The notes under the pieces are model-generated. The model saw nothing but the letters and a program-made list of their open reading frames with translations, was not told the DNA's origin and ran no database searches. Made by a program: the position numbers and the translations under genes. Of a DNA stretch of 64,000 nucleotides, positions 45,527-55,489 are shown piece by piece; the stretch's first letter is position 1; the number at the start of each line of letters is the position of its first letter. This DNA comes from Acidobacteriaceae bacterium (GTDB lineage: Bacteria; Acidobacteriota; Terriglobia; Terriglobales; Acidobacteriaceae): contig JAOAPN010000005.1 in NCBI GenBank assembly GCA_025462885.1, forward strand, positions 124,001 through 188,000, given 5' to 3'.

Positions 45527-46921
45527 TCACTCCTTCTTGGCCACCGGAGCTACAGCGGAAGCTTCATCTTTCGTCCGGATTGGCCTAATTGAGGATGCGG
45601 GCTCTGATATAGAGATAGCAACGATTGTATCGACCGCGCTTGGATTGTCCGTCAGAGAAACATCAACGCCAGCCACCGTTTGAGCACAGTTCACCTTCCC
45701 GCCTGTAAGCACCGAGCAGCCTGTAATCTGAGCAGAAAGAGCAGGCAACTTCAGTATTTTGTTCGGAGCATTCAAGATGTGAAGATAGATTGTCCGGTCA
45801 TGATATGTAGAAACACCGAAATCGCCGGGCATATATGGTCCTCCTCGAGTTGCATAGATACTCTGCCCGTAGATCTTCAGCCAGTCGCCGACCTCCTTTA
45901 GTCGTTGGGCTTGCGCAGGTTCGATCTGCCCATCCGGACGTGGGCCAACATTCAATAGTAGATTCCCGTCGTGTCCGACCGCACCAACCAGCAGCTTTAT
46001 AATTTGATCGAACGATTTTACCTCAGCGTTGGGTTGATAGCCCCAAGCACCTTCGGTGATAGTCGTACAAAGCTCCCAAGGATGACGGTTATCAAAGTCG
46101 CCCATCGCCCCATCCCCCTCGCGTGACCGAAAGTCTGCTGGAGCATCCGTGCGGTCGTTCACGAGGATCGCTGGTTGTGACTGCCTGAGGTCTGCAACTG
46201 CCTCTTCATCCTTCCATGAGAACAATCCGGTATAGTCCTGCCCCTTTGGACGCGCATGCCAACCACCTTTGAACTCAACTCCTCCAAATCCGAGCCAGTC
46301 CGCTCCCCCACCGTCAAACCACACGATGTCGAGCTTGCCGTAATGAGATGCGAGTTCATGCAGTTGCCGGTGATACTGCTCACGCAACTCGTCAGCACTT
46401 GCCTTATAGAGATCGGGAAAGAAGAAACCAGGATAGCGCCAGTCAAGCGGTGAATAGTAAAGACCGACATGCAATCCCGCTTTCCGGACAGCCGCGACAT
46501 AGTCAGCAACGAAGTCTCGGTGTGCCGCCGCCTTCATTGCTGTGAAGCTGCTCCCTGGATCATCAAACAAGGCAAAGCCATCGTGATGACGAGCCGTCAG
46601 AACGGTGTACTTCATGCCCGCATCCTTAGCCACCGCGGCCCAAGCCTCTGGATCGAAGCTTGTCGGCTTGAACTGCTGGGCCAGCTTCGCATACTCATCC
46701 ACAGGGATCTGCTCATTCCACTGAACCCACTCCCCACGTCCGGGAATCGAATAAACACCCCAGTGGAGAAAGAGTCCGAACTTCGCGTCTCGCCACCAGG
46801 CGATGCGCGAAGCGGCATCGGAATCTGAAACCATTGGGGCCCACTGCGCCCCCGCAGGGGGAACTGATAGGGGTAACAGCAACAACGAAGCGAGAAGCGT
46901 GGCACATACGGAACGTCTCAA
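45527..46921 (-). CDS. Alpha-L-fucosidase (GH29)
   Basis: RIAWWRDAKFGLFLHWGVYSIPGRGEW, GMKYTVLTARHHDGFALFDD, GLYYSPLDWRYP, LDIVWFDGG, LLVGAVGHDGNLLLNVGPRPDGQI. Confidence 0.93.
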   Translation of the reverse strand: MRRSVCATLLASLLLLPLSVPPAGAQWAPMVSDSDAASRIAWWRDAKFGLFLHWGVYSIPGRGEWVQWNEQIPVDEYAKLAQQFKPTSFDPEAWAAVAKDAGMKYTVLTARHHDGFALFDDPGSSFTAMKAAAHRDFVADYVAAVRKAGLHVGLYYSPLDWRYPGFFFPDLYKASADELREQYHRQLHELASHYGKLDIVWFDGGGADWLGFGGVEFKGGWHARPKGQDYTGLFSWKDEEAVADLRQSQPAILVNDRTDAPADFRSREGDGAMGDFDNRHPWELCTTITEGAWGYQPNAEVKSFDQIIKLLVGAVGHDGNLLLNVGPRPDGQIEPAQAQRLKEVGDWLKIYGQSIYATRGGPYMPGDFGVSTYHDRTIYLHILNAPNKILKLPALSAQITGCSVLTGGKVNCAQTVAGVDVSLTDNPSAVDTIVAISISEPASSIRPIRTKDEASAVAPVAKKE

Positions 46922-46998
46922 TGATCCTCCCTAAGATCGAATGAAGAAAGCAGGCCTGGGCATATTTCGCGTGATCTGTGAAACGCTTTGGATTGGTT

Positions 46999-49900
46999 TC
47001 AGAATGTAACCTTCAATGCGGCCTGAATCTGCCGCTGGTTTCCGAAGATCGAGGTAATCGTCCCAAAATTTGAGTTGCCCAGAGTTGAATTGGGATTAGA
47101 CAGATTCGGATGGTTCAACACATTGAACGCCTCTGCACGGAACTGCAGGTTCGTCCCCTCCTTGAACAGCTTAAAGTCCCGGAACAAGGAAAAATCAACG
47201 TTCTTGTACCCAGGTCCCCGCAGCGAGTTCCGGCTCACATTCCCATAATTGTAAGGTGCCGCTACCGCATACGCGGCAGTATTGAAATACTGCTGGATAG
47301 TATGCGGAGCATTCTCTGGATCCCCGACGAGGTTAGGCCGTTGTATCCCCCCATTCGCATTTGCGTTATCGAAGTTGATTGTGGGAGTAAACGGAGTTCC
47401 GCCTCTTGCAGCGACCAGCCCATTCACATGCCATCCACCTGCTAGAATCGACGCCATTCGGCCGGTCGCAAACGATTTTCCTTGCCCAAATGGTAACTCG
47501 TACACCGCAGATAAGGTGAATACAAGCGGAACATCCAACGAAGATACCGCCCGCTCGGCTCTTAGGTTGTTGCCATTTTGTATATTGCATCCCTCCCAAT
47601 AATCAACACACCCCACATCCATCGTCTTGGACCAAGTGAGGGCCCCGGTCAGAGCAAGCCCCTTGCTATACCTCCATTCATATTTGGATTGGAGTCCGTT
47701 GTAGGTTCGCCGACCGTGGCTTTCTACCGTGGAGAACTGTTGCATATTCGGATATGGAAGAACCTGGGTAGGTCCAAGCACTAGCGATTGATTACCTGGA
47801 ACGAGAAGAGGGGAACGATCGGTTACAGAGCCAACGTAGGCTATAGAAAAGACCTGATTGCTTGCGAGTTCATGCTGTAGTTCGAGATTCCATTGCATAG
47901 AGTACGCATTTTTGAGTTGTCGGTCTGGAAACAATCCGGAGCTCGGGTACGGACTCGCCGGAATAGTCGGTTGCGTGTTTCCAAAAGGATTTTGAACCGT
48001 GGCGCCGGGTGTGATGCCTGCCACGTTTGTATTTGCAGTGGTCTGACTAGAACCAGAGGGCCATGCGCCGCGTGCATTTTGAGCCGCCTGCATGGATCCA
48101 GACCAATTGTCGAAGATGATTCCGAAACCCGAGCGGATTGTGGTCTTAGGATCTGCGAGGAATGCCAGGCCGAACCGTGGAGAAACATTCTTGTAGTCGG
48201 GAGATGTTATAGAGTTAGACGGAAGGACGAAGACGCCAGCGGGGAGAACGGGTGGCGCATCGACATCGCCCTTGGGAATGTAGAACTCACCGGTGCGGTA
48301 ATCAAATCCGGAGAGGCGGTTATGCGTATCCGTCGTTGGTGAGGTGTAATCCCATCGAATTCCATAGCTCGTCGTCAAACGCTTCGTCAGCTTCCACGTA
48401 TCTTCGGCGTACACTCCTACAATTGCGGAGCGAAGATGCACTCCGGAGTTACCCAATTGACGGGAGGCCGTGACCGGCAGACCAAGCAACAGACTCGCGA
48501 AACTGTCGCCCCCAGCCCCCACGCACGCGGGTGTCACCGTCGCACAAGGATTCCACGTCGCCTGCTGGTTGAAGTTCTCGCTATTCGAGGCGTAGTAGTT
48601 ACCGACCAACAACTTGTAGTACGAGGCTCCCACTCTCAATGTATGGGCTCCTCGCTCCTTGCTGATGGAGCCTGAGACCTGGGGTACGGCCTGAGCTCCG
48701 CCACCGACGCCACTTGCGATCCCGAAGTAGCCCGAAGGCGAAATAGCAGGAACCGTGACCGCTGGAATCGCGCCAGGGTTTGGCGTAAAGCCTGCTCCAA
48801 AGCCTGCAGTGTCGAACAAACTCGCAGCATTCGGCTGAACCGCGCCGCCCGGATTGTTGGTCCAGTTCAACCCGACTGTGATCTGACTTGTCAGGGTCGG
48901 CGAGAACGTGTGGATCCAGTTCACCCCCATATTCTTGTTGTCCGACTGCCCAGGATAGGGATTGCTGGGCAACGAATCCGGGCTGTTCTGCGTCAGGTTC
49001 GATTGAAAATAATGTGCGTACAGAAGATCATTTTGTGCGATCGTGTGGTCCACCCGAATACCCCACGAGTTCTGATTGATTGTCGAGCTCTGGGTGTTCA
49101 CATAGTTGTTCTGGGTTGCCGCCGTCGGGAGTGACGATGGGAGAAAATTATTTAGTACAGCAAGCACGCCCTCATTCAGTCTGGGCTTGGGAATCACATT
49201 TCCACCGAACGCACTAATCGCATGAGTTGTCGGATTATAGGTTGCTGGATCGTAGATGACGGTTGTAGGGAGCAACGCACTGAAGTCACCACCCAACTCA
49301 GCCTGCGTGGGCAACGTCGAGATGATGCTCGCTGCTTGGATTTGGCGATACCCCTCGTAGTACCCAAAGGCAAAGAGCTTGTTCCGGACGATAGGTGCGC
49401 CCAATGTGCCGCCAAACTGATTCTGCTTATATGCTCCCTTACGAATGCCATGGAGATCATTGAACAAGTTGTTGGCGTCCAGAGCATCGTTCCTGAGGAA
49501 CTCAAATGCTGTACCGTGAAAGCTGTTCGTCCCGGCCCGTGTAGCAATATTCACCGTACCGCCAATAGCCTGTCCGACCTCAGCCTGCCCCGCATGCGTC
49601 TGTTCCTGAAACTCCTGAATGGCGTCGACTGATGGGCTTAGCGTGTAGCCATTTTCAAAAGGCGCGGAATCCACAATGCCGTTCACAAAGAACAGATTGC
49701 TCCGATTGCTTCCACCATTGATCGAGGGTAAAACTCCCCCCTGCCCAATCCGCGTATCAGCCCCGGAGTTCTGAGAGACATCAATCGGCACCGTCCCAGG
49801 AGCAAGCTGTAACAGCTGCGTAAATTGCCTGCCATTCAAGGGAAGATCCACAATCTGCTTCGCACCAACCACTGTCCCCAGTTGCACCGTCTGCGTCTCG

Positions 49901-50376
49901 AGCAGGGGAGCTCCACCCGTCACCTCGACCGTTTCAGCCACCGACCCCACTGAAAGCGAGATGGCGACGTTCGCTGCCTGGCTAATCTGCAGCTCAATGC
50001 CAGAGCGCTCAGCAACAGAAAAACCAGACTTCGAAATCTTCAAGGTGTACGTGCCAGGCTGCAGCAGGGGAATCGTAAACAGACCACTCGCGTTCGTCTG
50101 CGTCGTCCGCGTAGACCCAGTAGAAACCTGTTTCACTTCGACCGAAGCATCCGGGACAATTGCGCCCGCGGAGTCCGTGACCGCTCCCGACAACGACGCC
50201 GTATTCGCCTGTCCTATCGCAGGAATGGTAGCAACGAACAACACGATCACGGCAAGAGTGGTAAAGATGCACGCTGATGCGGCATGTACAGAGCTGCACA
50301 AAGCAGCGGCGATGTACTTCGTGTTCTGTCTAGCAATGCTGCGCATGTGAGACCTCAAAGTGTGTAGAAATGGCAA
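46999..50376 (-). CDS. TonB-dependent receptor (Oar-like, carboxypeptidase-regulatory-like domain)
   Basis: ASLSGAVTDSAGAIVPDASVEVKQVSTGSTRTTQTNASGLFTIPLLQPGTYTLKISKSGF; long beta-barrel; C-terminus QIQAALKVTF. Confidence 0.9.
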   Translation of the reverse strand: MPFLHTLRSHMRSIARQNTKYIAAALCSSVHAASACIFTTLAVIVLFVATIPAIGQANTASLSGAVTDSAGAIVPDASVEVKQVSTGSTRTTQTNASGLFTIPLLQPGTYTLKISKSGFSVAERSGIELQISQAANVAISLSVGSVAETVEVTGGAPLLETQTVQLGTVVGAKQIVDLPLNGRQFTQLLQLAPGTVPIDVSQNSGADTRIGQGGVLPSINGGSNRSNLFFVNGIVDSAPFENGYTLSPSVDAIQEFQEQTHAGQAEVGQAIGGTVNIATRAGTNSFHGTAFEFLRNDALDANNLFNDLHGIRKGAYKQNQFGGTLGAPIVRNKLFAFGYYEGYRQIQAASIISTLPTQAELGGDFSALLPTTVIYDPATYNPTTHAISAFGGNVIPKPRLNEGVLAVLNNFLPSSLPTAATQNNYVNTQSSTINQNSWGIRVDHTIAQNDLLYAHYFQSNLTQNSPDSLPSNPYPGQSDNKNMGVNWIHTFSPTLTSQITVGLNWTNNPGGAVQPNAASLFDTAGFGAGFTPNPGAIPAVTVPAISPSGYFGIASGVGGGAQAVPQVSGSISKERGAHTLRVGASYYKLLVGNYYASNSENFNQQATWNPCATVTPACVGAGGDSFASLLLGLPVTASRQLGNSGVHLRSAIVGVYAEDTWKLTKRLTTSYGIRWDYTSPTTDTHNRLSGFDYRTGEFYIPKGDVDAPPVLPAGVFVLPSNSITSPDYKNVSPRFGLAFLADPKTTIRSGFGIIFDNWSGSMQAAQNARGAWPSGSSQTTANTNVAGITPGATVQNPFGNTQPTIPASPYPSSGLFPDRQLKNAYSMQWNLELQHELASNQVFSIAYVGSVTDRSPLLVPGNQSLVLGPTQVLPYPNMQQFSTVESHGRRTYNGLQSKYEWRYSKGLALTGALTWSKTMDVGCVDYWEGCNIQNGNNLRAERAVSSLDVPLVFTLSAVYELPFGQGKSFATGRMASILAGGWHVNGLVAARGGTPFTPTINFDNANANGGIQRPNLVGDPENAPHTIQQYFNTAAYAVAAPYNYGNVSRNSLRGPGYKNVDFSLFRDFKLFKEGTNLQFRAEAFNVLNHPNLSNPNSTLGNSNFGTITSIFGNQRQIQAALKVTF

Positions 50377-51014
50377 GTGACCTCAGTAAGGCCCTTCGTC
50401 CGTTTGAAGCATAGGCTTGATCTAATCCGCTGCAAGCAACGGTGAAATAGGCGTTTAAAAAGCTCAATAGCCTTACGCTCTCACCGCGACGATGGCACCG
50501 TTCATTCTTGTCATAATGCATAGGCTGAATGCGTAGGTTTTACCCACAATGTGGAACGAAAAGTTCCTTGCTCATGGCTTCTGAGCGTCCTGCTACATAT
50601 TGAAACGGCAGGATAGGAAGTGTTTTGGGGATATGAGCCGCGCAGTCCTGCGTAGGAGTACATAACGTTCCCTTTCTTGCCTTCAACCTGCGTTGCATTG
50701 CTCTCAGGGGTGTTTTATGACATCTGAGGTGTCGAGACAGATTTCCGCCAACAATTTTCAGATTTCACCAGCGACAATGCCATGATTTCTTGAGCCAGCA
50801 AAATCTACTCTTCCGGTGAAAAATCTGCATCGGATGATCAGCGTTGAAATGCTGGTCCGAAAGGGTCAGCGTAAAACTGTCAAATGGGTAGGTCTATTGC
50901 AGGCGAATGGCGTATCTCCATGCGCCACTCGTCGTGTCCGGTGCTCCCCATGTACAACGCTCCTCAACCGGCGTTAGGATCACGACTGGAGAGCCTGGGC
51001 TCCGACACGATTGA

Positions 51015-53237
51015 TTGAGGGCGATGACAATACAGGGACGGCCTGAACAACTCGCGCCGAAGATGCCCCCGCGAAGTCGATACCTTCTTTCGGATCGACG
51101 TCATTTCTTTAAAGCAACGCCGATCTGTGTCCTTCTATGGAGTTTTTTGACCTTTTCTGCCTCTCAGGCGCAGTTTGACGAGGCGAAGACTGGGAAGCTG
51201 TATGACACAGCCTCCTCAGTGTTAGCCCTCTCTCCGCAAGATGCTAATAAAAGCCGCCCAGCCCACATACAGGGAGTCATCACCGGCTCAACCGATCTTG
51301 GTTTCACGGTGCAGGACTCCACAGCCGGAATCTGGGTTTACTGGGATCATTCCGCCGAGTTCTCTGCGGGCGACAGAGTTGAGGTACAAGGGTTCACCTC
51401 CCCGGGTCTCTTCACGCCGGCCATTAGCGCAAATTCGGTGCGTAAGCTGGGGACTGCCACGATGCCCAAACCTGAACAGGTCTCCTTTAGAGAGCTGAGT
51501 TCCGGAGACAAAGATTGCCAATACGTTTCTGTGACCGGAACGGTACGTTCGGCTGGAGTTCGGGAGTCGAGACCCCATACCTTCCGGCTCTGGCTTAAGA
51601 TCGCTATGACCGATGGTATGGTCGATGCCACTCTTCCAATGGGAAACCTCGTAGAGGGAACCAAGCTTGTTGATTCCGTTGTTCGCATCGACTCACCGGC
51701 AATGTGCCAGAAGAATCAAACTCGGCAGATTACTGCGGTCACTCTGCCCGTACAGAACATCCACCGAGTGGTCGTTCTTCGTCCGCCACCCCAGGACCTA
51801 TTCGGCCAACCGCTTACCCCCATCGCCATCTTGATGCAGTACCGCTCAGGGACCGATTACTTCCATCGCGTTCGAGTGGGCGGGACTGTGACGTACTACA
51901 AGCCTGGGGAGAGTCTTGTCATGGAGGACGGCGGGAGAGCACTGCTCGTCACAACCGCGCAGACGGATGAATTGCGAATCGGCGATCACATCGAAGTGGC
52001 CGGATTCCCTGCCCCGGAAAGGGGGGGGCCGATTCTCCAGGACGCAGTCTTTCGACGCCTATCCCATGGAGATCCTCCTCGTCCGATGTCGTTGAGCCTT
52101 TCCCAAATCGCAGCACAAGTTCCCAATCACAACATCGTCACGACGCAGGGCCATCTTGTCCGCTTTCTACAGGAGCCATCTCGTGAGGTACTGCTTCTCC
52201 AGGATGGATCGAGATTGCTGATGGCTGAGTTGGCAAGACCAATCCGGGCCTCCTTCCCCGACGCTCTCCGGGAAGGAAGTATCGTACGCGTGACAGGAAT
52301 AAGTATGCTGGAGGTCAAGGGAGCCTGGCACTTCGGCAATCCGGCCGACTTTACGGTGACTCCAAAATTGGTCATCCGTTCCTACAGAGACATTGAGATA
52401 TTGGAACCGCCGTCTTGGTGGGACACTCGGCATGTGCTCTACATCGCTGGTGTCTTTGGAGCGTTGATGTTGGCCTTTCTCGTTCTGGTCTTCTACAACT
52501 GGATGGAACGATGGAGACTTCACGCGGTTTTAGATGAACGGGAGAGGCTAGCGCACGAACTTCACGACACGCTTGCTCAGAGCTTTGCAGGCATTGGATT
52601 TCAGTTGCAGGCAATGCGTAAGGCTATTCCGGCTGACAACGGTCGTCTTCAGCAACAGCTCGAGTTGGCTGGAGCATTGGTACGCCATAGCCATAAAGAG
52701 GCTCGCCGAAGTATGGAGCCTTTGCACCTCGACGTGCATGAGGAGGTCGTTGATCTACTCGCCACGCTAGAGCAGTCTGCGTACAAGATGTTTGAAGGCG
52801 GTTCGGTGACCATCACGGGGGAAAAGAGTGGCGATGCGCGTCAACTGCCGCCCGCCATTGGCATGACACTGCTAAGAATTGGTCAAGAGGCAATCGCAAA
52901 CTCGGCACGTCACGCCGATCCGACCCATCTCCAGATCCATGTCGGATATACCAAGGGCACAGTCCGGCTGGCGGTTAAAGATGACGGAGCAGGGTTCGTA
53001 AAGAGTGGAGATTTATTGGGATTTGGTTTGCGCGGTATGCGCAGTCGAGCAGCATCCATCTCGGCGAAGTTAAAAATAGTGAGTGAAATTGGAGTCGGCA
53101 CTCGAGTCGAAGTTGAGGCCCCTACACCGCCGAACGCCATGCTGATCGATCTCTTTCAAAGACTAAGAATTTATCTCTTGGAGATTATCCCGTATGCCAA
53201 AACAAAGCAGCAACCGAGTAAAGATTCTGATCGTTGA
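51015..53237 (+). CDS. NarL-type sensor histidine kinase with repeated OB-like extracytoplasmic modules
   Basis: Kinase core ERERLAHELHDTLAQSFAGIGFQLQAMRK and TLLRIGQEAIANSARHADPTHLQIHVGY; N-terminal modules GVITGSTDLGFTVQDSTAGIWVYWDHSAEFSAGDRVEVQGF. Confidence 0.9.
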   Translation: MRAMTIQGRPEQLAPKMPPRSRYLLSDRRHFFKATPICVLLWSFLTFSASQAQFDEAKTGKLYDTASSVLALSPQDANKSRPAHIQGVITGSTDLGFTVQDSTAGIWVYWDHSAEFSAGDRVEVQGFTSPGLFTPAISANSVRKLGTATMPKPEQVSFRELSSGDKDCQYVSVTGTVRSAGVRESRPHTFRLWLKIAMTDGMVDATLPMGNLVEGTKLVDSVVRIDSPAMCQKNQTRQITAVTLPVQNIHRVVVLRPPPQDLFGQPLTPIAILMQYRSGTDYFHRVRVGGTVTYYKPGESLVMEDGGRALLVTTAQTDELRIGDHIEVAGFPAPERGGPILQDAVFRRLSHGDPPRPMSLSLSQIAAQVPNHNIVTTQGHLVRFLQEPSREVLLLQDGSRLLMAELARPIRASFPDALREGSIVRVTGISMLEVKGAWHFGNPADFTVTPKLVIRSYRDIEILEPPSWWDTRHVLYIAGVFGALMLAFLVLVFYNWMERWRLHAVLDERERLAHELHDTLAQSFAGIGFQLQAMRKAIPADNGRLQQQLELAGALVRHSHKEARRSMEPLHLDVHEEVVDLLATLEQSAYKMFEGGSVTITGEKSGDARQLPPAIGMTLLRIGQEAIANSARHADPTHLQIHVGYTKGTVRLAVKDDGAGFVKSGDLLGFGLRGMRSRAASISAKLKIVSEIGVGTRVEVEAPTPPNAMLIDLFQRLRIYLLEIIPYAKTKQQPSKDSDR

Positions 53238-53835
53238 TGACCATCCGGTCGTCTGTTCCGGCCTAACCAGCATGTTGAGTGCACAACAAGCTATTGAGGT
53301 GATCGGTTCAGCAGCCAGTGGAGAAGAGGCCCTTGTAATCATCGAGCGTGAGTGCCCGGATTTGATCCTGCTCGACCTTAGAATGCCTGGCATGGATGGT
53401 ATTGCTGTTCTGAATTCCCTGAAGCTGATGGAAAAGGCCCCGCGAGTTGTTGTCCTCACCAGCTTCGAGAAGGAGGAGGATATCTATCGCGCAATCCGAG
53501 CCGGCGCCCGAGGTTATCTCATGAAGGATACGACTGAATCGGAGATGGTTGCAGCCATCTCCATAGTGTTCGGGGGGAAGCGATACATTCCACGCCATAT
53601 CGCCGCTCGGCTGGCGGATCGTATGATGCGGTCGGATCTCACGGCCCGTGAGCTTCAAATATTGGAGCAGCTGGCACAAGGTTCGACCAACAAGCAGATT
53701 GCAAGCACGCTCGAGATCAGCGACAACACCGTGCGTCATCACGTCAACAGCATCATGGAAAAACTACAAGTATCAGACAGAACCGAAGCTGTCGCGACGG
53801 CTATGCGGAGCGGAGTGTTGCCGGGAACGGACTGA
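53194..53835 (+). CDS. NarL/FixJ-type response regulator
   Basis: VKILIVDDHPVVCSGLTSMLSAQ...PDLILLDLRMPGMDG...LTARELQILEQLAQGSTNKQIASTLEISDNTVRHHVNSIMEKLQV. Confidence 0.95.
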   Translation: MPKQSSNRVKILIVDDHPVVCSGLTSMLSAQQAIEVIGSAASGEEALVIIERECPDLILLDLRMPGMDGIAVLNSLKLMEKAPRVVVLTSFEKEEDIYRAIRAGARGYLMKDTTESEMVAAISIVFGGKRYIPRHIAARLADRMMRSDLTARELQILEQLAQGSTNKQIASTLEISDNTVRHHVNSIMEKLQVSDRTEAVATAMRSGVLPGTD

Positions 53836-53863
53836 TCCAGGATGCTGCTCCATGCCCATATCG

Positions 53864-54940
53864 TTACTTCGCTGAAAGTATGGAAGACTTTCCACTCCTC
53901 ACATCCAGCGACCACGGTTTGGGCTCTGGAAGGATAGTGGCCCCTCCGCCGATTTCAAGTGGCATCCAAATGTATCGGCTATCCCAAAGAGCTTTCGGTT
54001 TCCATCGATCGCCGACGTAGATGACCGTGGTCGCTTTCTCTCCAATAACCTTGATGAGCATGCTTGATTGCGAGGAATAGGTCTTCGTCTCCGGTGGAGC
54101 AATGTCTTTGAATTCAGTCCAAGGTCCTTCAAGGCTTTTCGCAGTGGCGTAGACATTCGGGTTGGGAGCCCAACCCGTCAAATGAGAACCGATGAGATAG
54201 TAGAGTCCCTGGTAGTGGACAAGTGCCCCGCCTTCAAGCGGTGCGTGTACGAAGCTGGCCTCCCTCTCAACACTCATGTAGTCGTCGGACAGCTTCCCAA
54301 TGAAGAATCCCCCCGTGGGTCGGGATTTAAAAATAAGATAGGCCGCTCCGTCGTCATCAATGAATTGACCAATGTCACGACTTTCGTGATCGAGGGGTCG
54401 AAAACTCCGGACGTACGTGTAGTCACCATCCACCTGATCACTCACCGCAATCGCGACGCGTGCGAGCTTGTAACCGGGCCCATCCAGATGCATGTACATC
54501 ACGAACTTGTGACTCACCTTACTCACCTTGTTGTAAAAGACCTTTGGACGCTCAAGAATCCAATTACCCAGATGATCTGGATCACTCTGCTTGAGCACCT
54601 GATTGCGGAACTTCCAGTGAACCAAATCCTGTGAGGAATAACAGGCCACGTAGCGCTTCTTGGGATCGTTTGAAGGCGTTCGATCTTCGCCAAACCAGTA
54701 ATATGTGTCCTTCAACCTGATAATTCCACCGCCATGAGCTTCGATCGTTTGCCCTCGATCATCCACCCAAGTTTCGCCTGGGCGAATCACGTTGTTCTGT
54801 GCAGCGCATGTGTACGGAAGACAGGCGCCGCCAAGGAAGGTGAGCAGACAGAGGACAAGACTGCTCTGGCCAAGCAACCAGTCATTCGTGCCAAAGATCT
54901 GGACGGCGAAATGATGTTCTTCATACCACGTTCCTCCCAC
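53864..54940 (-). CDS. Glycoside hydrolase family 43-like protein
   Basis: DDRGQTIEAHGGGIIRLKDTYYWFGEDRT...ERPKVFYNKVSKVSHKFVMYMHLDG...DDDGAAYLIFKSR. N-terminal ~20 codons antisense to a LysR remnant. Confidence 0.8.
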   Translation of the reverse strand: MGGTWYEEHHFAVQIFGTNDWLLGQSSLVLCLLTFLGGACLPYTCAAQNNVIRPGETWVDDRGQTIEAHGGGIIRLKDTYYWFGEDRTPSNDPKKRYVACYSSQDLVHWKFRNQVLKQSDPDHLGNWILERPKVFYNKVSKVSHKFVMYMHLDGPGYKLARVAIAVSDQVDGDYTYVRSFRPLDHESRDIGQFIDDDGAAYLIFKSRPTGGFFIGKLSDDYMSVEREASFVHAPLEGGALVHYQGLYYLIGSHLTGWAPNPNVYATAKSLEGPWTEFKDIAPPETKTYSSQSSMLIKVIGEKATTVIYVGDRWKPKALWDSRYIWMPLEIGGGATILPEPKPWSLDVRSGKSSILSAK

Positions 54941-55246
54941 CCTGCGTTCTACGACAGCACCATCGAGTACATCGAAAGCACAGGAGCAACACCTGTCTCT
55001 TTAAAGGAGGCCATCTCTTTCGCGCATATGATGGAAGTCGTTTCGCACAATTTCGGCATGGCACTGCTGCCGAAATCGATGTCCCGCTCCTCGCACCTAG
55101 GCGTCGTCTTTCGCCCCGTAGCAGACAAACTCCTGCAGCTAGAAACGGTGCTGTTTGCCAGAAAAGATCAGATGCATCGTGGCGTCCATGACCTCATTCA
55201 AACGGTGTTGTCTCGGATTGATCCAACGAAACTCAACTATCGGTGA
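54866..55246 (+). pseudogene. LysR substrate-binding domain remnant (no HTH)
   Basis: LAKQPVIRAKDLDGEMMFFIPRSSHPAFYDSTIEYIESTGATP...SFAHMMEVVSHNFGMALLPKSMSRSSHLGVVFRPVADKLLQLETVLFARKD. Confidence 0.65.
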
Positions 55247-55489
55247 TGCAAAATGCGGGATGCCGCGCCAAGCTGCATCTCGCATGTAGTTTTGTCGTTC
55301 AATGGAAATCATGCACTGGAGGAGGGACGGCAAGCCAGTTTGTCCTATCTCAACTGGCACAAGAAATGCCGAGGCCGATCACATTGATCATAGTTGCATC
55401 GTGGGCAACGCTATAGCACGTCTGCATCGCCAATCGACTATAATTAAAATTAATCGTTTGACTTCCTTTATTTCTAAGAGAATCTAGTT

